Assembly: GCA_021397845.1 (NCBI GenBank)
Contig: CM038053.1
Span: forward strand, 112,567,825-112,631,824
Length of the DNA stretch: 64,000 nucleotides
Reading direction: 5' to 3'
DNA from: Areca catechu
Lineage: Eukaryota; Streptophyta; Magnoliopsida; Arecales; Arecaceae
Shown here: positions 11,760 to 24,074 of the stretch, piece by piece
Numbering within the stretch: the stretch's first letter is position 1
Layout: each line of letters opens with the position of its first letter
Made by a program: the position numbers and the translations under genes
Notes under the pieces: generated by a model
The model's input: only the letters and a program-made list of their open reading frames with translations
Told to the model about the DNA's origin: nothing
The model's database searches: none

Positions 11760-13502
11760 ATGTCTGAACCCATGGAAAATTTGCAAGCCCAAATGGAAGC
11801 CCTAGCTGATCAAATTGCCCAGATGGCTACCCAGATGACAACCCAGATGACCTAGTTAACTCAGTCTGGTATTCAAATCAATGATAGAATTGACCATCTT
11901 GTCAATAGGTTTGATCAGTTAGAAGTCTGGGTAGGGACCCCAGGAAAAACCCATGGGTCACAGTCTGAGCCAGATCCTGATTCCCCTCAACCTAGGAGGA
12001 CCCCAAACCCTGATCTATACCATGAGGTCGAACCTAGGAGAGCCCCTTATCCTGACCCGTACTGCAATCCTCAACCTAGGAGGACCCCAAACCCTAATCC
12101 ATACCGAGAGGTTGAACCTAGGAGAGCCCCTCAGCCTGACCCATACAATAATACTGAACCTAGAAGAACCACTTACCATGACCCTTATTATGATACTGAA
12201 CCTAGAAGAACCCCTTACCACGACCCTTATTATGATACTGAACCCAGGAGAACCCAATACTCTGACCCATATAGGGAGTCCAATCCTAGGAGAACCCAAT
12301 ACTCTGACCCATATAGGGAGTCCAACCCTAGGATAACCTAATATTCTGACCCATATAGGGAGTCCAACCCTAGGAGAACCCAATATCCTAACCTATATAG
12401 GGAGTCCAACCTTAGGAGGACCCCATATCATGATCCATCCATAGAACCTGATCATAGAGCTGACCCAAAATCCTATGACCCCAGATCCTATAATCCCATG
12501 ACCCATAGATCTGCACCCTTGTCCTATGAGCCTAGAGAACCCATAACCCCTAAGTATCAGCCTAGTACTAGTCATGCTTCCCCTAGTCAACTTGAACCCC
12601 ATAGGATTAGTATCCCTAAATATGAACCCAGTAGTGAGCCACTACCCCTTATACAACCTGAACCTACTAGGAGTAGTACCCATAATCAGAGACCAGAACC
12701 TAAACAATTTCTTGCTAGCCGACCTTCTCCAACCATTCCTGAGATTCACAAGGCTTACATTAACGCGGAAGTGTATGAAGCTGATGTGAGCCTAGTGGAT
12801 GAGTATGAGGGAGAAGAGGAGACACCTTTAGATGACCTAGAATTAGCTGACCCAATAGATACCTATGTAAAAGCCAACCTAGAGGTAGTTGACCTTGACC
12901 ACATCCAACCTAAAGCTATAGTAGAGGAAAAAATAGAGGAGGAGAACCTAGGTACTGCTACTAGAGCCTTACTTGAGGAAACCATAGAGGAGAGCCAAAT
13001 TATAGAGTCTTGTCCTAAAATACAAGAACCTGAAGAATTTATTAAGGACCTGATCTCTTTGAATCTATACCTTCAAGATGAGCCTCCTCCTATAGTTCCC
13101 ATTAAGGACCTCTTCCCTGAGATTAATAACCCATCCTTCCATTATACAAATCCCATAGATATACCGCAACCCCGTAAGGTTAACCTCATTAGTATAGGAT
13201 TAGTTCCTAACACCCCATTTTTTATCCTACTTTATCCAACTAACCCGGAACCTTTTTCTCTACCCTACCAGACTAATTCTGAACCCGCTTCCTATTTCCT
13301 ATGCTTTCCTGAGTGTTCTCATGTGTCTAGAACTATTAGATTACATTTTGTTGAGGTTACTAGGTTGCAAGGATCCATAGAGCCCATCCCATTTACTACC
13401 TACTTTTGGCAGATCCTCTGGCACCTATTAGGAGTTACTAGCAAGTTTTCTTCTGCATGTCATCCATCAACCACGACTCATGCCCCGAAGCCCAAGTGGT
13501 AG
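11760..13502 (+). pseudogene. Element B gag N-terminus fused to the replacement ORF (two nonsense codons)
   Basis: One frame runs from the ATG at 11760 to the stop at 13500-13502, about 580 codons, broken only by TAG at 11853 and TAA at 12339. The part after 12498 is fully open (334 aa). Order: a coiled-coil-like Q/M-rich start, eleven 14-residue repeats, a P/Y/R-rich stretch, an acidic region EVYEADVSLVDEYEGEEE (shared with true Gag-Pol of L upstream of protease), then about 230 residues I do not recognise. It ends TYFWQILWHLLGV..KFSSACHP, which resembles an integrase-core segment (SYFWKTLWHKLGT..KFSTAYHP). It has the same layout as the D1 and J ORFs. Function is unknown; no capsid or zinc knuckle is seen. 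Confidence 0.75.
11991..12452 (+). repeat. 42-bp tandem repeat in B gag (11 copies)
   Basis: Units start every 42 bp from 11991 to 12411 with no indel. The encoded 14-residue unit is PRRTQYSDPYRESN and variants. The absence of any frame change across eleven units, beside only one nonsense mutation, suggests it stayed under coding constraint or spread recently. Confidence 0.95.
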
Positions 13503-14206
13503 TTAAGACCTAATAAACCTCTTTAGTCGAGTCTGTTAGGTGTAGGTTTAAGTCCTTTGCATCATCTTGTTAGGAGTCTGCATATGCCTAGCATGTTCAC
13601 CACCCGCACTAATGTTAAAACAACTGGCTAATTCCCGAAGAAGGGTCAAAGAATTTGATGTAGTGGATTCTATCTTGGTTAGGCTTAGGCCTAAAAGAAG
13701 CTTCATGCTCGCAGAGTCGGACCTTTAAAGTGATAGAGAAGGTTAGATCAAATGTCTAGGTGTTAGACATGCCTTCGGATTTGGGCATTAGTTCTACCTT
13801 CAATATTATAGACCTGGTTGAGTACAGGGAACCGGCAGCGATACCCAGTGAGGCTTTTGAGCCTATTCCTTTTCATTGTGAGTGACCCTAACCTAGAGTG
13901 TCCACAATAAATTTGGCCTAAGAGAGGATAATGGATCGAGCGTATCCTGGACGATCAAGCCATTATGACCCGGGGCCACAGTTATCAATGCTTCCTAGTC
14001 CGATGCAAGGCCTGCCAGAGTTGGACGATTCATGGATTTCTCGAGAGAACTTACAATGCCTCAACCCAGACCTTCTTGAGAGATATGTGAGCCAGTTTGA
14101 TCTTCACTCGACAGGGTCGAGTTCCTCCCACCCCGGGAGAATTGGTGCAGACACCAGAGGCACCAGAATAAGGCAGAGGCTTCTCAACCCTCTGTGGATC
14201 ACTTAG
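13503..14206 (+). pseudogene. Element B integrase C-terminus and chromodomain remnant
   Basis: Decayed matches occur to the GPY/F region (near 13675-13760), to the segment STFNI.DLVEYREPA (near 13795-13835), and to a chromodomain end at 14010-14120 (LDDSWISRENLQCLNPDLLERY). The last 64 bases of the frame lie in the 3' LTR. No DDE residues remain. Confidence 0.75.
14106..14122 (+). promoter_or_regulatory. PPT-proximal hairpin of B
   Basis: ACTCGAC-AGG-GTCGAGT has a perfect 7-bp stem and ends 20 bp before the 3' LTR. The purine-rich CCGGGAGAAT follows directly before the LTR. Confidence 0.65.
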
Positions 14207-15404
14207 TTAATATTTGAGTCCCCTATAATAAAGCTTAGTCCAGCTACATTTGAGTCCTGTAATTAGTCCAGCTCTTGTTGAGCTAGTTCAGTTCAGTCTA
14301 GTCAACTCATGTTGAGCTAATTTCAATTTTTGAGTCTTGTCCAATCAGATTGAAGACTCAAGACCACATCATACAAGTGAAGACCATGTTCAACCTAATT
14401 GAAGACATAAAAGTTAATCCCAAGTCCAACCCAGCTTGAAGACTTGAAGAGTCCAGGAAGAGAAGACAAAATCAGGAACAAATTTGAAACCCTGGACCAG
14501 CCAGAAGAATTTGTGCCAGCCCAGGCCCAGGTAGAATTTAGGGCGCCCCTCCCTAGGGTCACCTCCCCTCTTGGTCGGCCACTTATGGTCACCACCTTGG
14601 CCGACCAAGAGAAGGACAAGAGGAGAGTGTTTGAGTTGAAGTTTTCTACCTATTTGCCTTGTATTCCAATTAGAGTTTGAAAAGGAAAAGGAGTCCTATG
14701 TAAAGTCTAAAGTGCCCTTACTTGGAGCCCAAGGTTAAGGGTCTATTTAAGTGACCCTAGCCTCTTGTATGAAACTCACTTTTTTGATATGAATTAAAAC
14801 CTTGAGTTCTTCTATTGAGTTGTGTGATACCCTGCTGTACATAAAGGGGTTTGTGAGAGTTCTTCTTCACGGTGTTTGCAATCATCTTCCTGCTGCCGAC
14901 AAACCCTCCAAATCCCTGGATGCCCACTCCAAAAGAAGCCTTTTCTTGCTATTTTTCCTTTGTTCCTTTGTGAGTTTTCTAACCCCTGATAGGTTGTTTG
15001 TAGGTCCCCGAGTTCCTACGAATCCAACGACTCCAGCCACGCCTCAATCGGACCACCGAGCAGAAAGCCGGGTATCCGTGGGTCTTTAGCTCAGTTTTCC
15101 AGGTCGCATCCATCGAGGAACGAGAGATCCCTTCGCTGCGATCTTCACCGGGCACTTCAGACATTGTCAGGTACACCCCCTCAACCTCCAGTCTTATTAT
15201 TGTAGGAGAACTTGCCCTAACCGAGGCTTCTCAGCCCCGGCGATCCTTCTTTAGTACCTTTCTAGGTTCTAATCTGCATGCTTGGCTTCAAAAATTCATA
15301 CAAAATTCTCTACAACTAATTTTGATCTAAAATTTGGGAATTAATCACCTAACCCCACATATAAAATATAGAAAAAGAATTGCATGCATATTAGTCCTGC
15401 ATCA
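14143..15404 (+). repeat. Element B 3' LTR
   Basis: 1262 bp, TGGTGCAGACACC to CCTGCATCA, followed by the duplicated GAAAA and resumed C1 integrase. Confidence 0.92.
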
Positions 15405-15409
15405 GAAAA

Positions 15410-16707
15410 GACCATCTTAGCAGTAGAAGACCTGTTCTTTTGGCCTAGCCTGAAGAAGGATGTATCTTACATTGTTTCTCGGTGATGAACTTGTGCTGTC
15501 GGTAAACAACAAAAATAGAATACTAGACTGTACACCCCTCTGCCTATGCCTAGTCACCCTTGGGAAGACATTAGCATGGACTTTGTAGTAGGACTGCCCA
15601 AGACCTCAAGGAAGCACGATTCAGTCAGTGTAGTGGTAGATAGGTTCTCCAAAATGGCCCATTTCATACCCTGCTCCCAGACCCTAGATGCTTCGAAAGT
15701 TGCCAAGATCTTTCTTGATCATGTGGTTAAGTTACATGTCCTTCCAAAAACCATAGTGTCCGATAGGGATGTCCGATTCACTAGCTACTTCTGGAAAACC
15801 CTTTGGCACTTACTAGGCACCATCCTTATGTTCTCAACTACCTACCACCCACAGATCGATGTTCAAACTGAGGTAGTCAACCGTAGCCTAGGGAACCTCT
15901 TGAGTTGTTTGATAGGTGAACATATCGGAAATTGGGATCTTCTTCTAGCTCGAGCTGAGTTTGCCTACAACAGTTTTGTGAATAGGATCACCGGGAAAAG
16001 TCCTTTCGAGATTGTGAGTGGTTACAAGCCTAACCGACCCCTTGATTTGATTCCCCTACCTATCCATGCTCATGTCTCTGAGTCCGTCGAATCCTTTGCA
16101 TAGCATATTAGGGACATACATTAGGAGATTAGCTATAAAATTAATCTAAGTAATAATGCATATAAAAAAATGGATGATTCCCAAAATGAGCCAAAGAGTT
16201 TGAAATTGGGGATTCTGTAATGATTAGGCTTAGGCCTGAATGATTTCCATCAGGAACCGTTAAGAAACTTCATGCTCATGGAGCTGGTCCCTTTAAAGTG
16301 ATAAAGAAAGTCGGCCCTAACGCCTACATTCTTGAGCTTCCCCGAATTATGTATTAGTTCAACTTTCAATATCTCAGACTTAGTCGAGTACAGGGAACCA
16401 GCAAACATTCCTAGCGAGCCATTTGGGCTTGACATTTCTTTTGAGAGTGAACCTGAACCTGAGCGTCCATCTCCAATAATACCTGAGAGAGGAGAGCGGA
16501 TCGAGCGTGTCCTGGATGACCAAGCTAACACTACCCGAGGCAAAGGTTATCAACGTTTCTTTGTCCGATGGCAAGGCTGACCTATGTCGATGACTCGTGG
16601 GTTACCCGGGAGGACTTGCAGCACCTCGATCCCGACCTTCTGGAAGAGTACAAAAGCCAAACCAACTCTTACTCGGCAGGGTCGAGTTCCTCCCACTCCT
16701 GGAGAAC
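15410..16707 (+). pseudogene. C1 integrase core, GPY/F and chromodomain
   Basis: After a broken zinc-binding region, the frame 15546-16103 is open for 185 aa and shows the DDE core: ISMDFVVGLPKT (first Asp), VSDRDVRFTSYFWKTLWH (second Asp) and HPQIDVQTEVVNRS (Glu). Downstream come a GPFKVIKKVGPNA GPY/F module, STFNISDLVEYREPA and chromodomain pieces (VLDDQANTTRGKGYQRFFVRWQG). Stops and frameshifts after 16103 inactivate it. It is nearly collinear with C2 22770-24074. Confidence 0.9.
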
Positions 16708-18276
16708 TGGTGTGGGCACCAGAATCTGATAGAGGCTCTTCAACCCTTTGTGGATGCCCAATTAGGGTTCCAGTTTTTCGGGTCTTGTAATAAGGCTTCA
16801 AGCCTCAACCTTGTAATTTTTTTTGCTTTGAATTGAGTCTGTACTTTGACCAATTAGGTCAAATTGTGTCCTGTACCGAGTCCAGTCACAAATCGAGTCC
16901 AGTTTGAGTCTATTGGAAGTATGGGTCCATTGCAAGAGTTGGTCTTAAAATTTAGCCTCCTTGGAGCCAAGTCTGGAAGGAATCCAAGTCAGATTAGGGC
17001 CTACCTTTTCATCATATGTGGCACCATGACAACTTGCCATGTGGACAGCACACTTGTCATCCTTGGACGCCCAAAGAGGAGGAACACATCACTTGGCACT
17101 AGCCCTTTGTCCCTTCCCCAATCAAGCTCCTTTCCAAGCAAGGGTGGACCGCCAAAGAGAAGGTCAATGGGAGTTGAAGTTGGAATTCAGATCCCTTGCT
17201 TCAAGCCCTCCAATCAAGTCTTCTTCTGAATTTGTTTGAACCTCTTTGAAAGGAAGAGACAAGATCCATGGGCGCCTCCACCTCACACTCCCCATGTCAT
17301 GCTTTGTACCAAAAGGGAAAGCACAACCAAGAAAGGAGGAAGAACACATAACTCGCTCCAAGCCTCACTTCATGCTTTCTTCCAAAACAAAGGAGTTACA
17401 TTCCAAGTTCAAAGCGCCAAGATCCCTCCTCTAAGCCTTGCATCATGCCATGCCCAATCAAATCAGCTCTTGGTCAGCCAATGAGAGAAGAAAGTCAAGG
17501 GTTTTGGGTGCCCATCCAAGAAAACTTGTATTCTTTCATATGAAATTAAAAATGGTCCTAAGGTGCCTATTTAAAAGACCTAACCCCTCCTTTGTAAATT
17601 TTAATCTTGATGAATGAAAAATTATAATTTTTGAGTTCCAATCTCTTACTAGTTGCCTTCATTCGCTAGGAAAGTCGATCTCCGTGAGGAAGCACCTTCG
17701 CCTTCGGGCGTCAAGAGGTGTCAGGCCTCAAACTACCGTCACTTCTGCAACTCCATCATCTGACTCCGAATCAAGAAGAACTCCACCATCACTTCAACAA
17801 CTCTTTCTTTCATTCTTCCATTGCTTTCCTTCTGATTGAAACTTAACCTTTATCTTCTTTGAATGCTCGCAGGTCCTCCTGGTGACACGAGTACGGAGAC
17901 GGTTGCCTTTGCCATCGGGATCTTCGGACAGCTAGCCGGTGCCTCAGTAGGGTTGACGGCTCGATCATCTAGGCCGCATCCATAAAAGTGAGCGATCTCT
18001 GCATTAGGCACTTCAGATCTTTGAGGTTTGCCCCATGACTCCTAAGTAGGTCTTGATCGGAGAGCTAAGTCCTAAGTGGTTTCTCAATCCCAGGGTCCTC
18101 TATTTATCATTGTTTAGGGACTGCTTGCTTGCTTGATAGTTCTTATTATTATAGTACCCCAGATCAACTCTTACTTATTTTCGGGAATCCAAAGAAAATC
18201 ATAAAAATCTAAAAATCACAAAACCAACAAATCACCTGCATCATTCTTCATTTTGCATTTAGTTAGTCCCCCATCA
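16708..18276 (+). repeat. Shared LTR between C1 and C2
   Basis: 1569 bp, TGGTGTGGGCACC to CCCCATCA, very similar to 24075-25645 and related to solo LTR K. A TATA-like TATTTAAAAG lies near 17569. It is preceded by C1's polypurine region (CTGGAGAAC) and not by a target-site duplication. Confidence 0.92.
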
Positions 18277-18280
18277 TTTT

Positions 18281-18292
18281 TGGTATCAGAGC
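18281..18292 (+). promoter_or_regulatory. Primer binding site of C2 (initiator Met tRNA)
   Basis: TGGTATCAGAGC lies four bases after the shared LTR. Confidence 0.92.
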
Positions 18293-19305
18293 ATGGTTAG
18301 GACTTTAGCTCTTCTTAAGTACCTGGATAGGTGCTTTACCAGGCCGTCCGGTCTTAGGAGAAAAGTAGGGTTTCAAGACACTCTCCTCCCATTCCACAGG
18401 GATCTCCTAAGGCGTGTAGGGGTGCCATTGTGATAGACCTTGAAGGAGAATACAAGAAGAATAGGTTTAAAAGAACAAAACAAGATTTTGCATCTTAGAT
18501 TTCATCTTTTAATTTCTGCAGTTTTCTTTATCATACATAGTCTATTGTTTTAGTTTTTCGTACATGTAAGAATCTTCAAATTTTGAGATTTTTATTTTGA
18601 TAGATCAAAAATAATTCAAAGTATTTTGGTAATTTTCTCAGATTTTATTTCAATTTTTAGAATTTTTACAAGCCAAAATATTACCTGAGAGCAAGTTCTA
18701 TTCAGAGAATTTCAGTAATTTGCATTTTCTTATGTTTTCAATTGTCATCTAGTTTAATCTTGCATTTAGAGTAATATCATTTCATTCCCATCATCTTAAC
18801 TCTGTTTTCATACATCAAAAACATAAAAACATAATTTAGTGACATCTCATTAGATCATTTGCTTGCATTCATTTTCATAAATCACTTAAGGGCGACAATT
18901 TGATATAGGGTCAGGATTTCATTACCTGTCCCTAGCCCAAAATTCACTAACCTGCATATTGAACCCTAGCTCTAACTAAAATCCAATAGACACTTAATTT
19001 GCTTTAGAGAGCTTAGGGACATCAATTGGTCGAGTCAAGACTAAGTGTCTATTCTTTGCTTCATCCCATTCTGTGTGTGCTATTGCTCTTGGTGTCTAGG
19101 CTTGGTGATTCAGGGCTTGTGAGTTTGGTCCACTTACTTCGCCAATCCCAGATTGGTGTCTAAGGTTGGCGTTCAGGAACCTCCACTCCCCTACACCTAC
19201 CTGGCCAAGAACAGAGTTACTACAGACTGGTTTGCCACCCTGACTTAGGCAACTAGTTGAGATTCTAGGTCTAGTAGATCTTAGACATTTTTGTGTGCTT
19301 AACCC
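18293..19305 (+). other. C2 leader, non-coding
   Basis: There is no coding sequence. Conserved leader block one is at about 18885-19037 and block two at about 19107-19205, including the hairpin CCAATC-CCA-GATTGG at 19142-19156. Confidence 0.65.
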
Positions 19306-20395
19306 ATGTCCACTAGATCAGGAGTACCCTATCATCCCCAGCATTCCCAATCCGGTGAACCTATGGAGAACGAGAGAGAAGTTCAGCTTAAGGATCTTCT
19401 TGAGCAATTGAATAGGATGAACAGTAAACGAGAGAGGCTTGAAGAGAGAGTTGGAACCTTAGAGAGGAATAGTCCAAGGCCATCTATTGAGCCTGAGTCT
19501 TGATCACCTTTCCCCCCTAGGGATTATCCTCACCATGAACCATGCATAGAGGCTGAATCTAGGAGACCGCCCCGTGTTAACCAAGCATAAGAGTTTGAAC
19601 CTAGGAGACCCAATCCCAGATCATAGACCAAGAAGAAAGGGCCCTTAGGAACATCAAGCTAGAAGCCCCTACCTTCGATGGTAGTCTAGATCCTAAAGTG
19701 TATGTAGATTGGGAGGAGGATATGGAGCAGTATTTCGACTTGTATACAATGACTGAAAGGATGAAGTTCAAGTTTTCCAAGACTAGGTTGGTTCGCCAAG
19801 CTAGGTTATTTTGGAATAGTGTCGAAAGGCTGGTAGCGCAGAGAGATGAAGAACCTATAGCAACTTGGAGAGGCATGAAAGCCTAACTTAGGGAGAAGTA
19901 CCAACCACTTTCTTACACCCAGAGTTTATTGGACCAATGGCAGAATCTGAGTCAAGGGAACAATAGTGTGCTGACTACATCATGAAGTTTGATGAGTATG
20001 TCATGTGATGTCATGTCAATTAATCTGCTTCTGTGACCCTGTCTAGGTTTAGGGCTGGCCTACACCCAGATATCCAGAGAGAGCTTTATTTTAGAGAGGT
20101 CACTGATTTAGAGTATGCTTACCAAGTTGCAAGGAATTGTGAGCATTTCCAAAGGGCCCCTACCTATCGTAAACCTGAACCCTTTAAAATCCCTAGTCGA
20201 CTCCCGGGACCTAACCCAGGATATAGTCAGGCTTACCCAAGTTGTCCTAATCCTTACTAACATGACTCGAGTCGACCCAACTCCAACCGACCCAGCCTGA
20301 GCTGCACAGACCTGAACTGACCCCATTTTAGTAGAGAGAAAAAGGGTAAAGCTGTTGGAGACCATAAGAGTCCCACTCCCCAATACACTTGCTTT
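19306..20395 (+). pseudogene. C2 gag (capsid part), broken
   Basis: The start MSTRSGVPYHPQHSQSGEP matches the Gag start of L, D1 and J. An E/R-rich coiled-coil segment follows (LEQLNRMNSKRERLEERVGTLE). The capsid (retrotrans_gag) domain is recognisable in pieces: VDWEEDMEQYFDLYTMTERM, KTRLVRQARLFWNSVERL, ATWRGMKA and LSRFRAGLHPDIQREL. At least three stops and one or two frameshifts break it. Confidence 0.85.
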
Positions 20396-22790
20396 ATGTG
20401 TCATAAGCCTGGACATCGTGCTAGTCAGTGCACATCCACAGCCCTAGTAATAGAAGAGCCAACTGAGAGTGAGATAGAACCCATTGCTGATCTTGAAGGA
20501 GAAGTCTATGAGCCAGAAGATCAGTTACTGGAAGAATATGAGGAAGAAGAAGAGCAATTTGAATCTGAAGACCTTCTAGTGGTAGTCAAGTGCATCCTTA
20601 CCCAAAACGTAGTACAGGAAGATTGGCGTAGGACAAACATCCTACAAACCTTTGTCAAACTAAGGGATATGGTTTGCAAAATCATAGTTGATAGTGGGAG
20701 CTGTGTCAATGCTATCTCTTCTAGTACAGCTAAAGCCCTAGGATTGACCTCAGTCCCTCACCCCAACCCGTACAAGGTCTCTTGGATTGATTCAACCTCT
20801 ATACCGATAAAATCTAGGTAACAAGTCTTAATCAAATTGCAGTCTTATGATGAGAAGATTTGGTGTGATGTCCTTCCCATGGGTGTCACTAGTATTATCT
20901 TAAGACGACCGTGGCTTTATGATCATGATGCTACTCTTTACGGTCGGACCAATAGTTGTACCTTCAATTACCATGGGAAGAAATTTACCATTAACCCTGT
21001 TCAGCCTAAGGACCAGGCTAAGAGAGGATCAAGTAGTCTTAAGCAGAAGAAGCCTGGAGTCAACCTAATCAAATCTAAGGAACTAGAGAAAAAGATTGCT
21101 GAGGGAGCCCCTGTATGGATTTTGACCACCAAAGATAGTCATGAACCGACCCAAATAGAGCTCCCCCAAGAAGTAGTTAAGGCTCTGGAAGAATTTAAGG
21201 ATGTCTTCCCCGAAGAATTACCTGATCATCTACCACCTCTTAGGGACATCCAACATGCCATAGATTTGGTCCCAGGAGCCACCTTACCTAACCTTCCCCA
21301 TTATAGAATGAATCCCACCGAACACCAGGAATTGCAGAAACAAGTGGGAGAGTTGCTTAGGAAGGGTTTTCTTAGGGAGAGTTTAATTCCCTGTGTCATC
21401 CCTGCTTTGCTAACCCCTGAGAAAGATGGAACCTGGAGAATGTGTGTAGATAGCAGAGCCATAAACAAGATCACAATCAAGTATAGGTTTCCCATCCCCC
21501 TTTTAGATGATATGCTTGACATAATGGCCAGAGCTATTATCTTTTCCAAGATAGATCTTAAGAGTGGCTACCACAAGATTAGGATCTAACCCAGGGATGA
21601 ATGGAAGATTGCTTTTAAAACTAAGGATGGCCTTTTTGAATAAGTAGTGATGCCTTTTGGACTTTCTAATGCTCCTAGCACCTTTATGAGGGTCATGAAC
21701 CAAGTCCTGAAAGAATTTGCTGGAAAATTTTTGGTGGTTTATTTCGATGACATTCTGATTTACAGCAGGACTAAAGAAGACCATCTTAACCATCTTAGGT
21801 TAGTCTGCCAGATCTTTAGGAAGAATAGCCATTATGCCAATCCAAAGAAATGTAAGTTCATGACAACAAGGGTTATCTTCCTAGGTTTTGTAGTTATCCA
21901 AGAAGGAGTCTCCGTTGATCCTGAGAAAGTTAGAGCCATAGTTGAGTGGCCGGTCCCAACTAGTGTCCATGATGTGCGTTGTTTACATGGCCTAGCCACT
22001 TTTTATAGGAGATTTATTCGGGGATTTAGTTCAATCATAGCACCCATCACCGACTACATCAGGAAGGAAGGCTTCCAATGGACCAAAGCTGCAGATAAAG
22101 CCTTCCAATAAATCAAAGATAAGATGATACAAGCACCTGTCCTAAGATTACATGATTTTAGTAATGTTTTTGAGGTTGCTTGTGATGCTTCGGGAGTTCG
22201 CATTGGAGGAGTACTTAGTTAGGAAAATCACCCCGTGGCCTTCTTTAGCGAGAAACTCAATGAGGCCAAAGTTAAGTACTCAACTTATGATAAAGAGTTA
22301 TATGCAGTCGTTCAGGCTCTTAGGTATTGGAGGCATTATCTTTTACCCCAAGAATTTGTCCTTTTCTCTGACCATGAAGCCCTTCGGTACCTAAACTCCC
22401 AGAAAAGACTAAACTCGAGGCACGCTAAGTGGGTAGAATACATCCAGGCCTATACCACTGTGCTTAAACATCATGCTGGTATCGAGAATAAGGTAGCTGA
22501 TGCCGTTAGCCATCGTGCCCTGTTACTGATTACCGTTAGGACTGAGGTTATAGGATTTGATCGATTGAAAGAGCAATATGAGACTAGTCTTGTCTTTGGA
22601 GAGATTTTCCAATCTAAGAAACACCAACCATCTAGTGCCTTTAGTGAGTACACCCTCCAGGATGGTTATCTTTTCAAAGCAAATAGGTTGTGCATTCCCA
22701 AGACCTCTCTTCGAGAATTCTTAGTTTGGGATACCCATGCAGGAGGCCTAGTTGGTCAGTTTGGTAGGAAAAAGACCATCTTAGCAGTAG
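20396..22790 (+). pseudogene. C2 zinc knuckle, protease, reverse transcriptase and RNase H, broken
   Basis: In order: zinc knuckle CHKPGHRASQC preceded by CFM; an acidic linker; protease with IVDSGSCVNAISSST (D-S-G active site); RT with ALLTPEKDGTWRMCVDSRAI, FSKIDLKSGYHKIRI, MPFGLSNAPSTFMR and VVYFDDILIYS (YFDD catalytic motif); and RNase H from VACDASGVRIGGVL through KYSTYDKELYAVVQALRYW to the ENKVADAVSHRA end. Stops lie at about 20819, 21587, 21641, 22109 and 22219. The motifs are intact but the polyprotein cannot be made whole. Confidence 0.92.
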
Positions 22791-24074
22791 AAGACTAGTT
22801 CTTTTGGCCTAGCCTGAAGAAGGATGTAGCTAACATTGTTTCCCGGTGCCGAACTTGTACTGTCGATAAACAACAAAAATAGAATACTGGCCTTTACACC
22901 CCTCTACTGTGCCTAGTCGCCCTTGGGAAGACCTTAGAATCGACTTTGTAGTAGGACTGCCCAAGACTGTAAGGAAGCACGATTCATTCTGTGTAGTGGT
23001 AGATAGGTTCTCCAAAATGGCCCATTTCATACCCTGCTCCCAGACCATAGATGCTTCCAAAGTTGGCAAGCTCTTTCTTGATCATGTGGTTAAGTTACAT
23101 GGCCTTCCAAAAACCATAGTATCCGATAGGGATGTCCGATTCACTAGCTACTTCTGGAAAACCCTTTGGCACTTACTAGGCACCAAGATTAAGTTCTCAA
23201 CTGCCTACCACCTGCAGACCGATAGCCAAACTGAGGTAGTCAACTGCAGCCTACGGAACCTCTTAAGGTGTTTGATAGGTGAACATATCGGAAACTGGGA
23301 TCTTCTTTTACCTTAAGCTGAGTTTGCCTACAATAGTTCTATGTATAGGACCACCGGGAAAAGTCCTTTCGAGATTATGAGTGGTTACAAGCCTAACCGA
23401 CCCCTTGATTTGATTCCCCTACCTATCCATGCTCGTGTCTCTGAGTCCGCCGAATCCTTTGCACAGCATATTAGGGACATACATAAGGAAATTAGCAATA
23501 AAATTAATCGAAGTAATAATGCATATAAAAAAATGGCTGATTCCCAAAAATGAGCCAAAGAGTTTGAAATTGGGGATTCTGTAATAATTAGGCTTAGGCC
23601 TGAATGGTTTCCACCAGGAACTGTTAAGAAACTTCACGCTCGTAGAGCTGGTCCCTTTAAAGTGATAAAGAGAGTCGACCCTAATGCCTACATTCTTGAG
23701 CTACCCCCGAATTATGGGATTAGCTCGACTTTCAATATCTCAAACTTAGTCGAGTACAGGGAACCGGCAAACATTCCTAGCGAGCCATTTGGGCCTGACA
23801 TTTTTTTTAAGAGTGAACCCGAACTAGAGTGTCCACCTCCAATTATTCTTGAGAGAGGAGAGCGGATCAAGGGTGTCCTGGATGACCAAGCTATCACTAC
23901 CCGGGGCAAAGGTTATCAACGTTTCTTTGTCTGATGGCAAGGCCAACCTGAGTCCGATGACTCATGGGTTACATGGGAGGACTCGCAGCACCTCGATCCC
24001 AACCTTTTGGAGGAGTACATAAGCCAAACCAACTCTTACTCGACAGGGTCGAGTTCCTCCCACCCCGAGAGAAC
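22791..24074 (+). pseudogene. C2 integrase and chromodomain, broken
   Basis: The core frame 22909-23316 shows LRIDFVVGLPKT, VSDRDVRFTSYFWKTLWH and a changed HLQTDSQTEVVN for the usual HPQTDGQTEVVN; the catalytic Asp, Asp and Glu remain. Next come FEIMSGYKPNRPLDL, the GPFKVIKRVDPNAYILELP GPY/F module and the chromodomain (VLDDQAITTRGKGYQRFFV, stop, then WQGQPESDDSWV in pieces). Stops lie at 22798, 23314, 23551 and 23932. Confidence 0.9.
24038..24054 (+). promoter_or_regulatory. PPT-proximal hairpin of C2
   Basis: ACTCGAC-AGG-GTCGAGT is perfect and lies 20 bp before the 3' LTR. C1's counterpart at 16671-16687 has one stem change (ACTCGGC). Confidence 0.65.

Larger units (their letters stand above)
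9574..15404 (+). mobile_element. Element B: non-autonomous Ty3/gypsy element inserted in C1 integrase
   Basis: Boundaries TGATGC...TGCATCA are flanked by the duplication GAAAA (9569-9573 and 15405-15409). Removing B restores alignment of C1 to C2 across the integrase start. LTRs are 1267 and 1262 bp and closely similar. The body is only about 3.3 kb and has leader, gag N-terminal repeats, the replacement ORF and a chromodomain remnant. Capsid, protease, RT, RNase H and the integrase active site are absent, so movement needed a helper. Confidence 0.92.
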
